Origin: Monarcha castaneiventris obscurior
Lineage: Eukaryota; Chordata; Aves; Passeriformes; Monarchidae
Length of the DNA stretch: 64,000 nt
Assembly: GCA_026261815.1 (NCBI GenBank)
Contig: JAMPIT010000437.1
Coordinates: forward strand, 496,001 to 560,000
Direction: 5' to 3'
The notes under the pieces: model-generated
Database searches by the model: none
What the model saw: only the letters and a program-made list of their open reading frames with translations
Told to the model about the DNA's origin: nothing
Shown here: positions 32,601 to 43,067 of the stretch, piece by piece
Layout: the number at the start of each line of letters is the position of its first letter
Position numbering within the stretch: the first letter of the stretch is position 1
Made by a program: the position numbers and the translations under genes

Positions 32601-35600
32601 CTCTGTGTCGTGTGTAAGCCCAGGCTGCCCCGTTGCCCTGGGCAGGGATGGGCTGCGGGCAGCCAAAGACCCCTGTGGGATGTGCTCCTGAGGCTGCTGG
32701 TGCTGTGGCGCTGCAGTGGCCTTATCTGCACTGCAGTGACAGTACCCAGTGCTCGAGGAGATAAGCTTTTGCTTTAAGAGTAAGTAAATGGCTGTGGGAG
32801 CACGTGGAGTTTGCTGTGTCACTTGGGTCTAGATGAACCCAAGGTCTCAAGCCTTTGAACTCCGCACTCCCTGAGCACCGCGGAGGAGCGAGTGGGCTGC
32901 GGAGCACGCTGCACCAGGCACGTGTGTCAGGTTTTCCGAGCAGGTTGCCAAGCTGAAGGCACAGGCAGCAGGCCTGGATTGGCCATATAAAGTCGGTGTC
33001 CGGGTGTGCGCAGGCGCCAGGAGCTGCTGGCGGAGGTGCTGTGCAGGGCCACCCACCCTTCCTCTTCCTCACCGCTCCCAAGGGCCGCCGCTCGCCCTCG
33101 GCTGTTTCAGTGCTGCCTGTGCCTCTGGCTCCCATGGAAGGCAGGTCCCGTCAGCTGCACGTGCTGATAAACACAGCAGGGCTTTCTTGGGAGAAAAAAT
33201 ATCTCCATTTTTTCTTCTGTGGCTCTCTGAAGCTTGGAATAAGAGCCGGACAAAAATGTTTATTCCAGTGTGTGGAAGAGTTTATTAGTGCCTGGGCAGC
33301 ATTCTTGACTTTGTATGGCCACCTCTGGTTTTCAGTGAAGTCTGTTACTCTTTACCTGTAATTTTATATGGGAATCCTTCCATGCTCCGAACGTAGGCAC
33401 AACTTCAGTGGACTTTGAGCCTTCTTTCAAGGAGTGAAAAATCAAAGGTAGTGATTCTGTGATCCTGATAATGTAATTATGTATGTTTCAGCTTTTTGAT
33501 GTGTAGCAGTTAAAAATGTTGTTCTGGGAGTGCGGGCGCTTGCTGTGGTGCTGGAGCTTTGCAGGCTGCTGGGAAGGAAGTCCATGGGCAGATGTCTTGT
33601 TTGTTGCTTATCAGCGTTTTATTGAGCTCCTGTATTTATGTGCAAATATATTCAATAAATCTTAAACGATGTGATTTTTGTTGTGAAAAGTAGACACAGC
33701 TCTGTTCAATTCTTCTAATTAAATACAGCTAATGGTGGAACAGAAATACAAGCATTAGAACTTCTTTCACTCATTTTTCTGCATGACTGATAAAATTATT
33801 GCTTTGGATTTGTTTTGTTTCCTACAACTTCTAAGCATTTTGTCTTTAACCACCATTTTTATAAAAGCTAGTTTTTCTTAAGTAATTTCAGAAGCTGCTT
33901 TCCAAATATGCCATGTTTTTTCTGTAAGGGTAGAAATTTAAACTTTCATTATTGGTGTTTTAAAGTGGCTTTTAGAGGTAGGAGGGAAAATACAAGGAAA
34001 CCAGTAAACTTTTGAGGCTTTTCCAAAATTCCTTCGTTGCATTCAATTTGGGTAGCTTGCACTGGTGTGTTAATGAAAAAGGGGACACACTGAGGAGAGC
34101 TCAAGTAGAGGATAGGGTATTTATTCCGTGTGAGAAATACTATGGGACAGTGTCAATGGCACCACTGCTGTCACATGCACAGCAGCCAGCCCAGCTCAGG
34201 AGCCCCTTCGTAACTTGTCCCCTGTGTGGTGGAAGCTCCCCTGGCTGAGGTCGTGTGCAGCAGAGGCTGTTCTGAACAGGGGCTGTTAGAGGGTTGTTTC
34301 TCATGGTTATTGTTAGCTGTGTACACATCATGATTCAAAATTAACAAGCATAACAGTATACTAAAGCAAATACTGATTTAAAACTTGTCTCAAAGTTATT
34401 TTCCACTTTTTTCCTAAAATAAAAGTCATGCAGTTTTTATTACTTCTTTTTAACAGCAGTGACTAATTTGGAGCTTTTGCTTGGTATCTGAAGACACGTG
34501 TATTTATTTATTTAGTTTGCATGAGATTGGTCACGATCCAAAATTAATCACATAAATAAGTGTTTCTGTGCTGCCGAGCACTGTATACGTAGGGATCTCT
34601 ATTAAGTCAAGGAAAGCGTCTCCTAAACTGGTTTAGTTTTGCTGTGTATGGAAAAGTAATTTTGTATTTAGTGCATAACAGTCATCTCTGATACCTCAGA
34701 TGGTGGCAGAGCAGAGAGTTAAAAATCCCATTCTCTGTGGTTTAGATTTTTATGTAACTAGTGAAATAGATTATGTAGGTTCATAGTATTTTCTGAGAAG
34801 CTGTACAAGTTTTTATTATCCTGGAAGGATGTGATTATAAACATAAATTAAATGTAAGGCCAGAATGTATCAAAACATCAAAACTACTCTATTTTGGATC
34901 TGAGATTCCCTGAGGAACAGACAGCTGTGAACATGAATGCAGCCGGCTGTGTCTCCTGTCTCACAGCAAGTGCTGGAGTGTTTTCCAGGACTGTCCTTGC
35001 CTTGTGATTCATGTTGGTGACTGGAGTTGGGCAGTGTCGTCATCGCACTGAGCTGGCACTGCCTCCCTGCTCCAGGTGTCCCCAGCATGGCAGTGCTGCC
35101 ACTCTGGGGTCCTGGCATGGTTTCAGAGGTGTGGGACTCCCGGCCCTTCCTCGGGGGTGCTGTGCCTGGCGCTGCTCAGCCATGCTGCAGAGCCAGGGTG
35201 CTGCTTTGCCCCTTCCACAGCAGTCCTTCAGTCCACACTGAACTGCATTGATGACTCTGCTTTCCCTCATTCCTGTGTAATTTTCTGGTCCTTCAGAAGC
35301 ATGTGGTTGTCCCTGCATTGCCGTAGCTTGCCATGACTGAGCTGAAGTAATCAGTTCTAAGAGCTGCTGCAAGCAGAACTCGGTGTAACAAGTTCCTCAC
35401 TAGCTGTACTCACGTCCCTTTTTGGTTGCCCTCGAGTCAGATGCAAGATGAAGCAGTCCATAATTACCATAACTGCGATGGGCCTGGCTGGGAGTGTGCC
35501 TGTTAGGCAGCAGGCAGAGAGCAGCAAGGTGTCCCCTGTGGAGTTGTGCCCCACTGTGGTCCATGTGTCCACAGGGCCAGGAGAGCTGCTGGCGCTGTCA

Positions 35601-38600
35601 CCAGGAGCAGGACGACACACCAGCATGGAGCAGATGACACGAATGGCCTGTTCCATTCCTGGTAATTAGGTTCAGACTTAATCTTGCTAGTTAATGTGAA
35701 GTGTGCAGGGATGTGGTGGCTGCACCCAGACTCCTGATTCAAAATTACTGTCCTAACAAAGTGGTTGTCATGTGAACGGGCAAGAAGTTTGAAATCTGGA
35801 GCTTTTGCTGTGGGGAGACATGGGAGGGGTGGCCCAGCCAGGGATGAGTTAGTGAGGCCAAGGGGAGGAGCTTATTGTCTGGAGGAAATGCTACTATTAA
35901 TAAATTAATAATGTTAGTAGTGACCATGAGTATGTCCTGATCCATCAGGTGCTGACTGCAGTGGTCTCTCAAGACTCCTTTTTCCCATTGCTTTATCCAG
36001 CTGTCTCTGGGGATGGAAAAGCCACCCTTTGCACCAGGGCCACATGGCAGCTGCATTAGGAAGAGAAAGGAAAACCAATTAATAAGTGGGAACCTGAGCA
36101 GTAATAAGGTGCTGGTCTGTTTTCCCTTGCAGTACAGGAGATGTTCAGGCATCAGACCCGTGAGAAGCCAGGGTTGGTGTCTGCTGCTCCTGTCACCAGT
36201 GAGAGCTCCACGGGGTCACTTCTCCCTGAAACCACTGGCATCAGCTGAATTTGCTGTCAGAGGGAAGCGGTTCCTTCCCTTGCTGAGTCATGGACGTGGC
36301 TTTTTTTTGTAGTGGTTGTTATTATGGATGATGCTAATCATCGTGTTTTATATCAATTCATACATACGTGCAGTTAGAAATCACCTGTCACTATGGGAGT
36401 GTTTCTGCCTCTTTGCTACAGGGGCCTCCCAGCTTTGAATCTCGGCTCTGGGTCTCATCCTGGGCTTTCCCATATGGCTGTTCTTGAGGACAGCACCCAG
36501 CACCCGCTCCCACTGAAACAGGCACAATAATGAGCGTGAGAGTCACACCTCCATGGTGCAGGGGAGGGTAGGGAAGGTTTTACAGGTGAAATGGTCTGTA
36601 TTCATGCACCCTGTGCTGCCCTGGGGAGACGCTGGGGTTGGGGGGCCTGGTCCTGAGCTGACCCCACTGCTGTGGGTCATCTTGCTGCTCTCCTGCCTTG
36701 CTTGGCTTGTGTACATTTGCAGTTAATCAAACAACATGTGCAAGAGTCGGATTAATAAATAGCTTGTCGTTTTTGGAAGAGTGCATAGTTGATTTATTAT
36801 GGCCTCTCAAATGTCTTTGTATAGAAACAACATGTTTAAAATTACTACTAGAACAGGAAAATAAAACTGATTTTAATAAAGCAGGTTTTGCTTTTTTCAA
36901 TTCAGTTTGTATATGGAATTTTAAGTTAAATCACTTGATTACTGTTATTTTGAAAGATAACTTCTTTTTAGACTTGCTCGGGCAATGTCACTTCTTTTAT
37001 GGTTGGAATTCACCTGTGCCAGGATAATACAGAACTTCCCATTGCTAAAATACATTATGTGAATGTTTTGGCAAAGGAATTACAGTGCAAATATGTTTTT
37101 ATTACCAGAAACAGTATTTGCAACTTCAGTGGTGGGTGGGAATGGATATGTAAATGCTTTGTAATACATAAATTGATGAAAAGTGGATTAAAGGGGGAGT
37201 AGTCCTTCCCCATTTTGTGTCCCTGGCTTAAAGTTGCAAGAACAGAGTAACAGCTTGTGTGCCACATCCTTGTCCAGAGACAGGGACTGGCCTGTGCCTG
37301 TTCTTGCCCTTAAATACATATCTAGCTAATGCTGTCAGACTGTGAATCCTGTGTGTCCCTGAAGTCTCAAATTTTGTAAAAGCAATTAATATATACCCCA
37401 GGTTATTAAAAAAAAATCAACAGCCATGTCTCTTCACTTGAAAAAATTTTTAAATTACAGAAAGAGCAGTTAATCCGTAACCGTCTGCTCCTTAAAGAAA
37501 AGAGGGTTTATGGAATTTGCAGTGTAACTTTCTGACTTGAAAATAGCATTACTGTAATCTAAAGTAAGAGAGGATTGGGCTGTGGGATTTGTGCGTCAGT
37601 GCCCATGCGCTGCTGGTGGGAATTGGTTTGCAGTTTGATTAGGGACGGAAGTCTTGGAGCAATACCTGATTTCTGCACGTGGTTGGGGCATGTAGTGTAC
37701 AATATGTTGCCACTTTTTTCATTATTTATCAAGTTTTCATGAACCGAGTACACTTGGGTGTGTTAAATTCAGATGGAATGTCACAGTTAGGTGGTTCTGC
37801 TAAAACAGTTTCAGAAACTGTGAAATAGACTCAAGATAAAACCACGTCTGATGGGGATGTGCTGGAGGAGCCACTGAAGTCAGTGGGAGGTTGCACCAGG
37901 CAAGTCTGTCAGAGCTAAAACAGTACAGAAAAAACCTTTAAAACACTAGTAGTAGTAGTACTAAAACTATGTATATCATGCAAAATATCTGGGTCATAGA
38001 AGCAGTGCTGGCAGTTTTTTTACGGATCTGGTGTGGCACTTAGTAGTTCAAAGCTACCATGTGCTTGTAGTTTTACCGGGCTCCAAGTCCCAAGCTGCTG
38101 GGCTGGAGAGCTGTGAAACCCAGCCCAGGGTACAGTACCCTGGCACTCCTGTTCCAGAGCTGGCTGCTCTCTGCTCCTGCCTTTGCACTCCCATTTTTTC
38201 CTGAAATATACAGAAGTACAAAATTGAAAGAGGAGTCGTCCTGCTTTTCCATGCTGTCCTCTGGGAGCAGCGGATGCAGCCCTGAGTGTGAGACGATTGG
38301 GTTCTTCAGCTGTAGTTTACTAAAGAATATTTTCCTTTATCCAGTCCTATACTGTTATGTGACAAGATGTTAATTAGCTCATTGTTTCAGCTTAATTTTG
38401 TGGCAGTGCTATAATTATATCCCTCAATTGTGCCATGGAGTAATTGCTGTATCTCTTCCAAATTTTATAGTGAGATATGTTATTGGTAAACTTTGCGTTT
38501 GGCAGAGGTGTTTTGAAAATACTGTAAGGCAGTCAGTAATTTTGCGTTCCTTGATTTAAAAGACAGCCATTTGGCAATTTCAAGCTTTGAGACTGCCCTA

Positions 38601-41200
38601 TCAGTGTAAATAGAATATTGATTTTATTCCATTTCCTATCTCATTAGAGTCATTGTCATGAGGATGAATTCACGTTGTGTAATTATCTGTTCTTGCTGAC
38701 AGTTCTTATGTCATTGAGACTGGTGTTTTCAGCTTCCACTTTCTCTAAGCATAAAAATAGCATTCTTCCCTGCCATCTTCTCCTTCAGTGTTGGGCTTTT
38801 TGCCTGCCCAGCTTTCTACATCTTTCTTTGAGAGATGGATGTGAATCAAGATAGAGAAAACAGGGATGTCCAGCAAACCCAGTTACAGGAACAGTGAAAA
38901 CAGTGTCTCTTTGGGAGCAATTCTCAGTGCAGGGAGACACCTCATTTGTGTGTCAAAGACTGTAATGAGGAGGAAGAATGCATCCTTAACCTGTCTGTAC
39001 ATTTCTTTATAGCAATAAGGGGAAGTAATAGGAATCTCTTCTGTGTCAGATTCACTTTCTTGGACATTTCCAGATAACCTTTCCATTGATTTGTGAAGCT
39101 GTTTCTTAATCATTTTCATTGACCCAGCTCAGGAGGCAACTAAGTCATCTCTGCTACCCTCTTAAGGAATGAGTTCTCAGTGTTATTTCTCTCTTCGGTC
39201 TCTTCTGAGAATCACTTTTTAATTTGCTTTCAGTCCACTGATACTCAGTGAAGACAAGGTTCTGCTTTGGCCAAACCAATGTTGCAATATTCCCAAGACA
39301 AGTAGCAAATGATTCCAAGTGTCAAAAGGTGAACCTTAAAACCCACCTGTGGATCGTAAGAGTCTGTAGTACTGGCTGGTCTGCTAGGTAGGGTCAAGAA
39401 ACTGTCAACCCCCAAATCAGTTTTAATTAAATAAAAAATAAAAAGTTCAGTCTTTTTCCTGACCTGTCCCTCTGGTTCTCCCTGTGGATTTGTTGCAGTC
39501 ATTCCCATCCTATCAGAGACAGCCCAAAGGAGACTTCGCATGTATCAGCTGGGTTTTGCAGACAGTGTATCTTCTAGCATGTGAAGCTTACTGGGGACTC
39601 CTTAAGTGACTTAGTGAATATCACAGGAGAATTTCAAAGTGAGGGGAAAATAGTTCATGTAGTTAAAAAAAGATAATTGTATGCTAACATCTTCCTTTAT
39701 TTAGTGGAGATATTGAAGATAAACCTCTGGTATGACGTCAGTCTTTATTTCTGCTCGAAGGCTATTTTTAAAGCTGACATTTCTGGCTGTTTTCAGGTAG
39801 ATAACAAACTGACAAAACACTTTTTCTTCAAGTAACGGTTCATACAAAATATACATCTAGTATTTCTTTGTGTTCTGAAGATCTACCTTCGAGGCATCAG
39901 CTCCTCTGAGTAATACTTTTCTTTTTGTGGCTGGCAACCTGAAGAAGGAAGGGTGGAATTCAAGCTCAGTGTGGTCACAAGTGTGTCACTGACCTTAGCA
40001 GGAGCAGGATTTCTCTCCGAGTGAGTGACTGTCCAAATCCTAACAGAAAACTTATTACAAACCTAGCAGTAAAACATGATTTGGGGAGTCTTACCAGGAA
40101 TATTTCTCCTGTCAGTACATATGAGCACAAAAGTTAGTTTTCATCTGTTTTTATTTTGGGTGCTGCCTTCATGCCCTCTTTCATTGCTTGTTAGGGTGAC
40201 TACTTGTGTGATGACAGTGAAATTAAGTATCTTGTTCGGAAACGCGGCCTTCAACTCGCATTGGCTGTCACGAATAAAATGTATCAGTTTTCTGCTCTAA
40301 CTCTTGGTGTTTGGAAAAATCAATGCTTGGTATGGATTGGTCACCAAGCTGATGAACAGGAGAAAACCCTGCTTGGAGCTGCTCCACAGCTTTGTGGTAG
40401 AGCTCTTGCCAGCTTGGCAGCGCCCTGCCCTGAGGGTCTCACGGGAAACAAATGTTCTTAACAAAATAACACTCAGAAGTCATTTTGTGCAGTGCAGGAG
40501 TGATGGTGGGAGGATGCAGATCCAGCTCTTGTCTGTGGGGGACAAGTTGCAGTGCACCTTGACTGAAGGCTGGGAGATGTGTTTAGGCTTCCAGAAGGGC
40601 TCTGATGTGCTGGCAGTCCTGCATGAGGCTGCAGGGATGCCTGGTGGGTCTGGTGGACCTGCTGGCACGCAGCCCTGGCAGCATGTTCTCTGCTTTCAGA
40701 TCTCTTGGTGCTAATCTGTCATGGCTGGGAAGCGTGGCACAAGTGCAACAACCTAACTGGTTTGCCTGGACACTTGTTACAGAACAAGTTTTCAAGACCT
40801 AAATCTTCAATATCCCAAGCACTGAGGAGTAGTGACTGCTGGTGCAGGATGACCCCCAACTTCAGAGTTTTAGGCAGTTGAAGCAAATGAGTATCTGTGT
40901 TTACCACAAAGACACTTAGTTGTTAACTTGTGCTTGCAAGTAATTATGTAGTTGTTTGTCTCTTGCTAGCAGGGATTAAAAGTGTGGCATGATTTCAAGT
41001 GTCCTGGCAAAGAACCCATGGTGCCTGTTGTAATCTCATTAGCTCTGTTAGGTGTGTTTTCCTTCCCCTGCAGTTGGTTGTTCTGATCACTGTGTCCCTA
41101 GAAAAAGACTCTGTAGCTTTTTCTCATCTGTTGGTTTGTGTCCACTGCTTGCCAGGGTGTGATTCTGGTGACTGTGTCAGTGACCTGCATTGGAGGGTGG
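26640..41200. other. MBNL1: Probable MBNL1 5' intron, no coding exon recognised
   Basis: If the island at 25.4-26.6 kb starts MBNL1 transcripts, this is their first intron. It is largely AT-rich with little CpG, notably 33.4-34.9, 36.7-37.6 and 37.9-38.7 kb, which could include conserved non-coding elements; that cannot be judged from one sequence. Small features include an ATT run near 30209 and the hairpin at 28.9 kb. No open frame resembles a known protein and I see no CR1. Confidence 0.45.
28895..28935. repeat. Perfect inverted repeat: 18-bp stem, 5-base loop
   Basis: The left arm (28895-28912, TTTGGTATTACTAGGTAA) is the exact reverse complement of the right arm (28918-28935), with loop AGTAA. 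As RNA it would form a long perfect hairpin, and as DNA a cruciform. It is isolated, in AT-rich sequence. It may be the remnant of a short inverted-repeat transposon or a functional RNA stem. The sequence does not decide. Confidence 0.9.
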
Positions 41201-41399
41201 TGGGAAGCAGGAGGATGATGAAGCAGCGTCTCTAGAAGGACAGGGATGGGAATAGTCCTCCCCGTAGCGCAGGTGGGGGATGCTGTTGGGGTCGCAGTGC
41301 TGGCAGGAGAATTCCCGTCGTTGGTGGTGTCCGTGTGTCCCGGCAGTGCCACGAGGGTCCCTCCGCTCCGCGCTCTGGGCTGAGATCCTCCTGGGACAG

Positions 41400-42164
41400 G
41401 AGCTGCAGTTCATCAGACTGGATTCGCATTTGCAGGTGGCACCAGGCTGCTGTGGCAGAGCTGGGCATCTGAATCGCGGCTTGGGGGGAAACCCGTCCGG
41501 CCCAGCCAGGGGGAAGGCTGTCCCCCGTTCCCGGGCGGTTTTGCGGTGGCCGTGGCGCTCCCGCAGCACCGGGGGCAGAGCGCTCGGCCCGTCGGGCCGG
41601 TGTCCGCCGAGCTCTCCCCGCTGCCGGTGCCCGTGTCCGTGTCCGAGCGGGCGGTCAGGCGGCGCCGGGCCGCGTCTGGGCTCTGTGCTCAGGCCGGGCG
41701 GGCCCGGCGGGGCGGTGCCGGTGCCGGTCCCGCTGAGCCGCCGGGTTCCGCACGCCGGCACAGCCGGGCCGCGCTCGGGGGGCGGTCGGGCGGCGCCGGG
41801 CCCGAGCCGCTCGGAGGGCCAGCGGGTGCTGCCGGCGGCGGTGGCGGTGCCGTTCCCGTTCCCGGCCGGGCTCCGCACGCCGGTACCGCCGGGCCGCACG
41901 CGCGTCCCCCGGCGGGCGCGCTCGGGGCAGCGCGGCGCGGCCGGCGTCTGACAGGCGCGACCTTTCATAAGACGGCCCCCGCCATTGGCTCCCTGCCCGG
42001 AGTGTCGCTGCAACGCTCGCCGCGATTGGCCCGGCGGCCGCGCTGCCGCCCGGCCCCGCGCGGGGACGCGGCCCCGCCGCCCGCAGCCGGGAGTGCCCTG
42101 CGCGGGGCGGCGGCTCGCGGGGCGCCCGCGCCGCCCGCTCCTAACGAGTCTCTTCTCTCCACAG
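41400..42164 (+). promoter_or_regulatory. MBNL1: CpG island directly upstream of MBNL1 exon 1
   Basis: GC- and CpG-rich DNA leads straight into the MBNL1 leader exon. It contains two inverted CCAAT boxes (ATTGG at 41984-41988 and 42025-42029), 41 bases apart, a spacing reminiscent of paired NF-Y sites. It is a likely second MBNL1 promoter, so the same exon might be reached either by splicing from upstream or by transcription starting here. Minus-strand frames up to 389 codons and plus-strand frames up to 223 codons here are GC artefacts. Confidence 0.7.
42141..42164 (+). other. MBNL1: Branch point and splice acceptor of MBNL1 exon 1
   Basis: CTAAC (42141-42145) matches the branch-point consensus. 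It lies about 20 bases before a pyrimidine tract (TCTTCTCTCC) and the acceptor ACAG, ending at 42164. The exon then begins GTTGGTACTAAG. This is a well-formed acceptor set inside a CpG island. Confidence 0.7.
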
Positions 42165-42893
42165 GTTGGTACTAAGAAGTGCCTTTCCTGACGTCGCTGC
42201 TGCTTGGGACCGCTTCTAGAGCAGCCGCTGCTTTTGCCTTGCTTGCTGCCAGCTAGACTGCGACGACAGCGCTCCGCCGCTGCCAGCCCCGCGCCCGCCG
42301 GGAGGAGGGTCCGGCGCTGCTCCCCCGCCGCCGCTGCACTGTGCACTAAAGTGTGCCCCGAAGGTCAGAGCTCTGCTGCCCGAAAGCCGAGGAGAGGAGG
42401 AGAAAAACCCCAGCCCAAAGCCAGTGTCGGTTGTTGCTCTAAACTGCTGCATCTGTCTATGCCAAACTAATCGATCCCGATTGCACCGCAGAGCCCGCTG
42501 CGAGCCCGCTGCCTGGAGGCACCTGCCAGCCGCCGTCCCCGCCAGCAGCTCGGGAAGCGCTCCAGAGCCCGCCACCTTCCCATGCTTGCAGCGGCCGCAC
42601 TCAGGACGGGATGCTGAGCACGCGGGGCTAGTCCCGGCCACGCTCCTGCAGGCGCACCCGGCTGGCAGCCCCGGCCCTCCCCGAGCCCCGGTAACGGTGC
42701 CACGCTCTGAACTCTGGTGACACAGCTCTTCCTCGGGATTGCAGCCACCCAGTTTTACACGTACTTGTTTTAAAATAGGGAGCGGGGGAAAAAAGTGCTC
42801 TGGAGGTGGCACTTTCATCATTTCCAGTTTATCAGTTCAGCTACTCGTTTGCCCATTTTTATTGGAAATTTTAACTACCTGTAAAATCTAAAG
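42165..42893 (+). other. MBNL1: MBNL1 5' untranslated leader in the start-codon exon
   Basis: The 729-base leader runs from the acceptor to the ATG at 42894. It carries a dense YGCY cluster (42195-42250), the RNA motif bound by MBNL proteins. It also contains three short upstream ORFs: 42459-42470 (3 codons before the stop), 42582-42617 (11) and 42611-42631 (6, overlapping the second in another frame). No upstream ORF reaches the main start codon. In human MBNL1 the start-codon exon is known to be excluded by MBNL1 itself, and this leader has the features expected for that. Confidence 0.75.
42195..42250 (+). promoter_or_regulatory. MBNL1: YGCY cluster (MBNL-type binding sites) in the MBNL1 leader
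   Basis: Ten overlapping or adjacent YGCY tetramers (CGCT, TGCT, TGCC) fall within 56 bases, starting 30 bases after the splice acceptor, with a few more near 42269-42287. YGCY is the established recognition motif of MBNL zinc fingers. The position next to the acceptor suggests a site where MBNL1 controls inclusion of its own exon. Binding is inferred. Confidence 0.6.
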
Positions 42894-43067
42894 ATGGCTG
42901 TTAGCGTCACACCGATCCGGGACACAAAATGGCTAACGCTGGAAGTGTGTAGGGAGTTCCAAAGGGGGACTTGCTCGCGACCAGACACGGAATGTAAATT
43001 TGCACACCCATCGAAAAGCTGCCAAGTTGAAAATGGACGCGTAATCGCCTGCTTTGACTCATTGAAA
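42894..43067 (+). CDS. MBNL1: Muscleblind-like protein 1, first coding exon (residues 1-58)
   Basis: MBNL1 is a nuclear and cytoplasmic RNA-binding protein that controls alternative splicing, RNA localisation and stability by binding YGCY motifs; its sequestration by CUG repeats causes myotonic dystrophy. The exon gives 58 residues, starting [13 protein letters not shown] and ending CFDSLK, identical or nearly so to vertebrate MBNL1. It contains the first CCCH zinc finger with Cys19, Cys27, Cys34 and His38. The start codon has A at -3 and G at +4, a strong context. A GTGAGT donor (43068-43073) follows codon 58 in phase 0. The second finger (starting GRCSREN in the family) must lie on the next exon, which is not in this window. 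MBNL2 and MBNL3 are close paralogues; the SUCNR1 neighbourhood and the sequence favour MBNL1. Confidence 0.95.

Noticed and set aside
40204..40714. Possible small gene with frames of 85 and 136 codons
   Set aside because: Two overlapping frames compete, neither resembles a known family, and no splice or promoter signals support either.
41177..42346. Minus-strand frame of 389 codons and plus-strand frames of 223 and 209 codons upstream of MBNL1
   Set aside because: Same GC effect in the second CpG island. They cross the MBNL1 leader and acceptor and show no recognisable protein features.
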